Of a DNA stretch of 64,000 bases, positions 58,833-64,000 are shown piece by piece (position 1 is the stretch's first letter; the number at the start of each line of letters is the position of its first letter). The notes under the pieces were generated by a model. It saw only the letters and a list, made by a program, of their open reading frames with translations. It did no database searches and had not been told where the DNA came from. This DNA is from Primula veris (taxonomy: Eukaryota > Streptophyta > Magnoliopsida > Ericales > Primulaceae), in NCBI GenBank assembly GCA_963682055.1, contig OY821740.1:13478814-13542813 (forward strand), read 5' to 3'. The translations under genes were made by a program, and so were the position numbers.

Positions 58833-61800
58833 ATGTTGACATTGCTACAAAACTACAAATTGTCGTTTAAACAAATAATAGTAATAAAAAAGCCTCTCCT
58901 TCTCCACTCTCTCTCTCTCTCTCCTATCCGCCGTCGTATCCACTCTCTCTCCTCCGCTATGAACGTGTCAAATTCCGACGAGTACACCACCGGAAAATGG
59001 TACTCTGTGCCGGAGCTCCGGTTAAGAGACCATCACTTTAAAGTACCTCTAGATTATAACTCTCTTGATCATAATACTTGTCCTAAGATCAAGCTTTTCG
59101 CTAGAGAGGTTGTCTCAGGTATATATGTACCCTTTTTTTTTTATATTAAATTATACGTATTAATAATTACTACACATCTCTAGTTTCCCTTTCTTTTTCT
59201 TTTCTTTTTTTACATTATTTATATGATGTTATATTACATGAGACGGCATTTTTTTTATTCTGGGGTTTTGCTACATAGAAAGTGTTGGTTTGTATTGATT
59301 CGTATTGATTGTTTTGATTTATTTGTATTTAATAATGGAGTTCCAAAAAAAAAAAAACGACTCAAAGTGCACGGTTATTCTTTAAAAAATTGTACTATTG
59401 AAATATGAAATGGGGATTGATGTTATGAGAAGTGGGAAGGGATAATTCTATTTGTCTAATAATGTTCAATGTTTTTTGGGATGAATTGGTATATTGTGAA
59501 GATTTTAATGTAGAATATAAGTACAGTCTAACTTTGTAAAAGAGGCTTGGATATGTATTTAGGCTTTTGCTTTATGCAGACGCCTTTTGATTAATACATA
59601 CGGTAATGGTACAAATCACGCAACGTAATAAAAACTCAATGCCTTTGGGTGGATTTTCTAAGTAAAGTACACTGTCGAAAAAGAATTAGTTATAATGTGG
59701 TAAAAGCTAGACTTTCTTTTAGAATTAAACAAGAAGTACAGTTTTAAGTTTGCTCAATGCGCCTCTTGAACTTGAGACTGAAAAGTAATTAATTTACTCC
59801 ATAATTGGGTCCTTCCAAAAATACTTGTTTTTGAGGATGAGGTTTACTGGCACTTTAGATGACATCCAATGAAATCCTAATACTTATATAAGAATATCCT
59901 ATTTTATGCAGAACATCATTGACGTCCTATGTTTTGTTTCTGTATTTAGGTTTCAAGTGTAATTTCCTGTTGCCATCTCTTACTAAAAAATGTATTTTAT
60001 CAAGAATTCGATATCAGTAAGTGGAGATCGCATATTTGTATCCCTATCCAGCAGATAGTAGTGTAGTAGCCTATAAAATTCAGAGCAATTCAAAGCTCAG
60101 GAGAAAACATGTAACCAGTAAATCCCCACCAGAGTCGACCCAGTTTTCCGTATTGGTAATGTTATTACTTAATTTCAAGTTTTGTCATTATCTCTGGTCA
60201 TTTCGTGCTTATTTATATTTTGTGCTTGCCTATCTCGTTGAGCCACTCTCCACCTTTTACACTTTCACACTCTCTAAAACGAGGTCATCATAAAGGAAAA
60301 TTGCTGAGTATTTCCGGGGTTTAAAAGGGAGGGATTGTGCAGACCATCATAACCGCAAGTTGAAAGACATTGATTTACCCTTTCCCCGTTGAGAATATAT
60401 GGCCAAAGCCATGCTTCAATAAGTTTATCTGAATTTGCCCACTTCATGATGTTAACTTTCAGTAACTTTGCAAAGTTTTGTTCTACTTTAGTCAAACAGT
60501 TTAATTTGTAAAAATAAAAACTGTGTTCTATTTGTCTCCCTTTTCACTTTTTCTTATTATGATTTTAACTGTCTATTGCAGTTGGTAAAGAAGAGCTACC
60601 ATTGCCATATCTTTTATATTTGCAAGGAGGACCTGGGTTTGAATGCCCTAGACCTACAGAAGCTAGTGGATGGATAGGTAAAGCATGCGAAGAATATCGT
60701 GTCATATTGATGGATCAGGCATGCACTGTGTTTTCCCCTTTTATGAAATTTGTTATATTGTTTTTTCGATTTATTATTGCAGTTTGTGATCTTTGTATGC
60801 TATTGTGGACCTGAGGTCATTTGGTTTAATCGACATTCTCTATCATGCAGAGAGGAACAGGCTTATCTACTCCTTTAACAACATCGTCTATGTCCCAAAT
60901 GAAATCTCCGGAGGAATTGGTCAATTACTTAAGATATTTTAGAGCCGAGAACATCGTAAATGACGCTGAGTTTATAAGAAAGCGTATTGTTCCTGACGAG
61001 GGAACTTGGACAATTTTGGGGCAGGTATTTCATCTAGGCATCTAGCTGTGGATTCGACTTAACAACTCCTGTCTAATACATGCTAACTATACATATTATT
61101 GTTCAGAGCTATGGTGGTTTTTGTGCTATCACGTATTTAAGTTTTGCTCCTCAAGGACTGAGACAAGTTCTTCTAACCGGTGGGATTCCTCCGATAGGAG
61201 ACGGGTGCACTGCAGATTCTGTATATAAAGCATGCTTCCAACAGATTATCAATCAAAATCAGAAATATTACCAAAGATTTCCTCAAGATATCGAAGTGGT
61301 TCGCGAAGTTGTTAGCCACTTGGCGGATTGTGAGGGAGGCGGGGTGAGTAAATAAAGAAAAAAAATTGTCTTTTCTTTATAATTGGCTATGATGTTTGTT
61401 AAATTTCTCTCTCAATCTCAGGTGGCTCTTCCCTCTGGCGGAATCTTAACACCAAGAGGACTGCAAACTCTTGGTCTTTCTGGTTTGGGATCAAGTACTG
61501 GTTTTGAGCGTCTACATTTTATGTGAGTCCTCTTATTGTGCCATTTTTTTCTTCTTCCTATTATATAGTAAAATTTCATGTATTTTTTATTTTTCCGTTG
61601 TGTTATTTGTTTTGTGCAACTAAACGTGCAGGTTTGAGAGGGTCTGGGATCCTGTCATAGCTCCAGGTGCCAAAAAGCAGATCAGTCATTACTTCCTGAA
61701 CGCTGTAAGAAACTAGCTGTTTGTGAATTAAATAAAAATTCACATAATTTTTTTTTAATTTCATTGACCTGCTTCTAATTTGAATATGCAGTTTGAGAAG

Positions 61801-63227
61801 TGGTCGGCTTTTGATTCAAACCCACTCTATGCTCTCCTACACGAGGCTATATATTGTCAGGTAGCCTTAATTTCCATCTTTTGAATCTTGTTGTTAGATA
61901 GACTATATAGTTGCTTTATTTGTATTATGTACAACCAACAACGCTAATCTGTGGGCTTGCTTTTAAAATTATTATCGGTAATATCTTATTTCTTCTAGGG
62001 AGCCTCATCTCGATGGTCTGCTCACAGAGTAAGGGAAGAAGATACCGGGGAATTTGACGCTGTTAAGTCTGCAAAAGACGGTGGTGCTGTATTCTTTACC
62101 GGAGAGGTATGAATTAAGAAGCAATAAGAACTAAGCCGAGTTCTAAATTTATTTTTAAAAATTGAATAAGTAAAATTATGGAAGTTTGTTTCTGTGGTGA
62201 TGAGACAACCTCGAAGCTCTGTTCGTAAATAATTTTCATATTGAAGATTGATCGATCAACAAACACTAAGACAGTTAGGCTCATATGGTAATTTATTGAG
62301 TTTGGCTTTGATTGGTTTGTATTTTCAAGGTAACAAGTCTATGAGTACTTTGATTTGCAATCCTTATTTGCATTGTGCTTTCGCCTAATGGATTTTATTA
62401 GACTAATTTATCTTAGATTTGAAATCCACTTTTTGTAAGGCCATCTCAGTTCTCTCCATAGATCCATTGGCGTCGCACAAGTTTTGCATCCTTGCATCCA
62501 AATGTTACACCACCTTACACTTCATCCAAATCCACATATTGACACAATGCCTTGCTTCATTCATTTATATAAATACACAGTTGGTCTTTTTTTTCTGAAC
62601 TATGATTGCTATTAGTAATTCACTATTTTCTAAAATCGTGAGGGGGTAATATAAAGTTTATCTATTATTTTACGTGTGTTAACCAAGAGCTGCAAAAAAG
62701 AATACCAGGAGACCCACTGTTAAAATGTTGCTTGCAACTTTGACTAACTTTAGAATTTTGTAATTAACAGATGATATTTCCATGGATGTACGACGATATA
62801 TCAGCCTTGAGGCATTTGAAGGAAGCTGCTCATTTGTTGGCTGAGAAGAAGGATTGGCCTCCGCTATATGATGTCGCATCCTTGAATAATAATAAGGTAT
62901 CGTATCTATTATCTATCATAACCATTGATCTTAAGCTTTACACCTTTCTGAGGCCTTTTTAAGTACAAATTATTGGCGTAAAGCATAATTATTCAGTTAT
63001 TTGACCGTCTGTGCATCAAAATCTGTTGACAGGTACCAGTTGCAGCAGCTGTTTATTATGAGGATATGTATGTAAATTTCAAGCTATCCATGGCGAGTGC
63101 TTCTCAAATAGCTGGGATTAGGCTATGGATTACTAATGAGTATATGCATTCTGGGCTCAGAGACGGGGGTTCTCAAGTTTTCGATCATTTAATCGGGATG
63201 CTAAGTGGAAAGAAGCCACTGTTTTGA
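58833..63227 (+). CDS. PIP: Proline iminopeptidase-like alpha/beta hydrolase, 501 aa, ten exons
   Basis: Exons: 58833-59118, 60582-60718, 60851-61024, 61107-61343, 61422-61522, 61632-61704, 61792-61860, 61999-62106, 62771-62896, 63033-63227 (1506 nt, in frame throughout). The fold is an S33-family peptidase that removes N-terminal proline from peptides. The oxyanion-hole motif GGPG is at 111-114. The nucleophile elbow G-Q-S-Y-G has Ser200, with intron 3 falling right between Gln199 and Ser200. Asp448 (YYEDMY) and His476 (NEYMHSG) complete a plausible triad. The first 43 residues are basic and Ser-rich, fitting an organelle-targeting peptide; a second ATG (MNVSNSD) follows it. Intron 2 has a GC donor (GATCAG|GCATGC). 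Length is near that of the Arabidopsis homologue (about 515). Confidence 0.94.
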
Positions 63228-64000
63228 TTATTTCTAACTAATCTCCATGTTTTGCCATTTATTTGCTCTCTTTTTTGCGTATTAGTTTTCGGGATAGTAG
63301 CGAATTTGCAAGAGAATTTAGTTTTGGACAATTGCATAAACTGAATAGTTGAACTGTAACAAAATTTAGCAAGGCCAATTAGGGAATATTTTACAATTCT
63401 TGTTCATGAAGCATTTTTTTCTATTTTAAGTTGCATGGTTTATCTAACATTTTTTGTGAGTTTTGATGTGTCTGGACAGTCAGCAAATAGTCCCATCCGA
63501 GATGAATCTTCGTATGCTTTGTGTTTTGCGATATCAATAAGGAGTCATATTTTGTGAGCTGTTTTTTTTTTTTGCGAGTCTAATGCACACAAAAAACCTC
63601 AGCTTTGAGAAGCCAAATGCTGATTATAAGGAAAGAAACATGAAACTCTTGTTGCAAACAAACGACCCCTTATTCTAGATGTCTAATTTATGTGGTTGCT
63701 CATTAGTATATGGTGCGTAAGTAAAATATAGATTGACAACTCAATATTCTAATTTGTACGAAAATAAGTTTGGTAAACTATATCATATCAGGTTACGCTG
63801 CCATAATCATGTCACCGATTCAAGTTTTCATATCGACCATTAGGTAGATTTTTTAAATTAAATTTTGACTATAAAAATTGGTCAAGTATACACGTTTTCT
63901 TTCAATAAGATGCAGTTGAACAACATTAGGTAATTTGTAGCTGGCTTCAGCCTTAACAAATTAGTAACTGCCAGACATTTTTGATATCATAACCAAAATC
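63228..64000. other. 3' flank of the proline iminopeptidase gene
   Basis: It contains the 3' UTR with an AATAA-type signal near 63535. No further exon or repeat was recognised before the window ends. Confidence 0.5.

Noticed and set aside
58833..58960. Start of the iminopeptidase at the second ATG (MNVSNSD)
   Set aside because: It remains possible, but the first ATG adds a basic, Ser-rich leader that fits organelle targeting, so the longer form was kept.

Overview
This window is nuclear DNA from a flowering plant, most probably a eudicot. It is AT-rich, its genes are split by many short GT-AG introns, and the gaps hold plant-type transposons: Ty1/copia LTR elements, Stowaway MITEs, hAT-like and Mutator-like elements and SINEs. 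All exon models below were assembled by eye from homology, splice sites and intron phase. Each full model keeps an open frame across every junction. There is no sign of bacterial, organellar or viral genome sequence, and no CRISPR array. Layout, left to right: (1) 1-7951, a UDP-glycosyltransferase of the UGT91 type without its N-terminal third. Its two visible exons are separated by a 6.4-kb intron that holds a hAT-like element, a long hairpin MITE, a GC-rich LTR-like piece and a copia element with intact borders. (2) 7952-12420, gene-free, with decayed repeats. (3) 12421-15488 (+), a complete seven-exon GH28 polygalacturonase-like gene with a signal peptide. (4) 16415-17440 (-), a single-exon BYPASS1-like gene. 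(5) 19462-27084, a hAT-like element split by a 7-kb copia element (19694-26698). (6) 29417-37662 (+), the 24-exon exocyst subunit SEC10. (7) 37663-45239, gene-free, with a minisatellite, a tandem duplication, a hAT-like element with an 8-bp target duplication and a minus-strand copia relic. (8) 45240-48505 (+), a three-exon group IIe WRKY factor. (9) 49760-53570 (-), ketopantoate hydroxymethyltransferase of pantothenate (vitamin B5) synthesis. (10) 54023-55892, a Mutator-like element carrying a plant mobile domain fragment. (11) 58833-63227 (+), a ten-exon proline iminopeptidase-like alpha/beta hydrolase. The genes are individually regulated housekeeping or regulatory genes; they do not form a pathway cluster. 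From memory, BPS-like, KPHMT and proline iminopeptidase genes also lie close together on paralogous Arabidopsis segments, so this looks like conserved microsynteny with lineage-specific transposon insertions. No clearly new biochemical system was found. The most interesting structures are the plant-mobile-domain Mutator-like element with its near-palindromic repeats, the copia element with young LTRs around an old dead interior, and the transposon-filled intron of the UGT gene.
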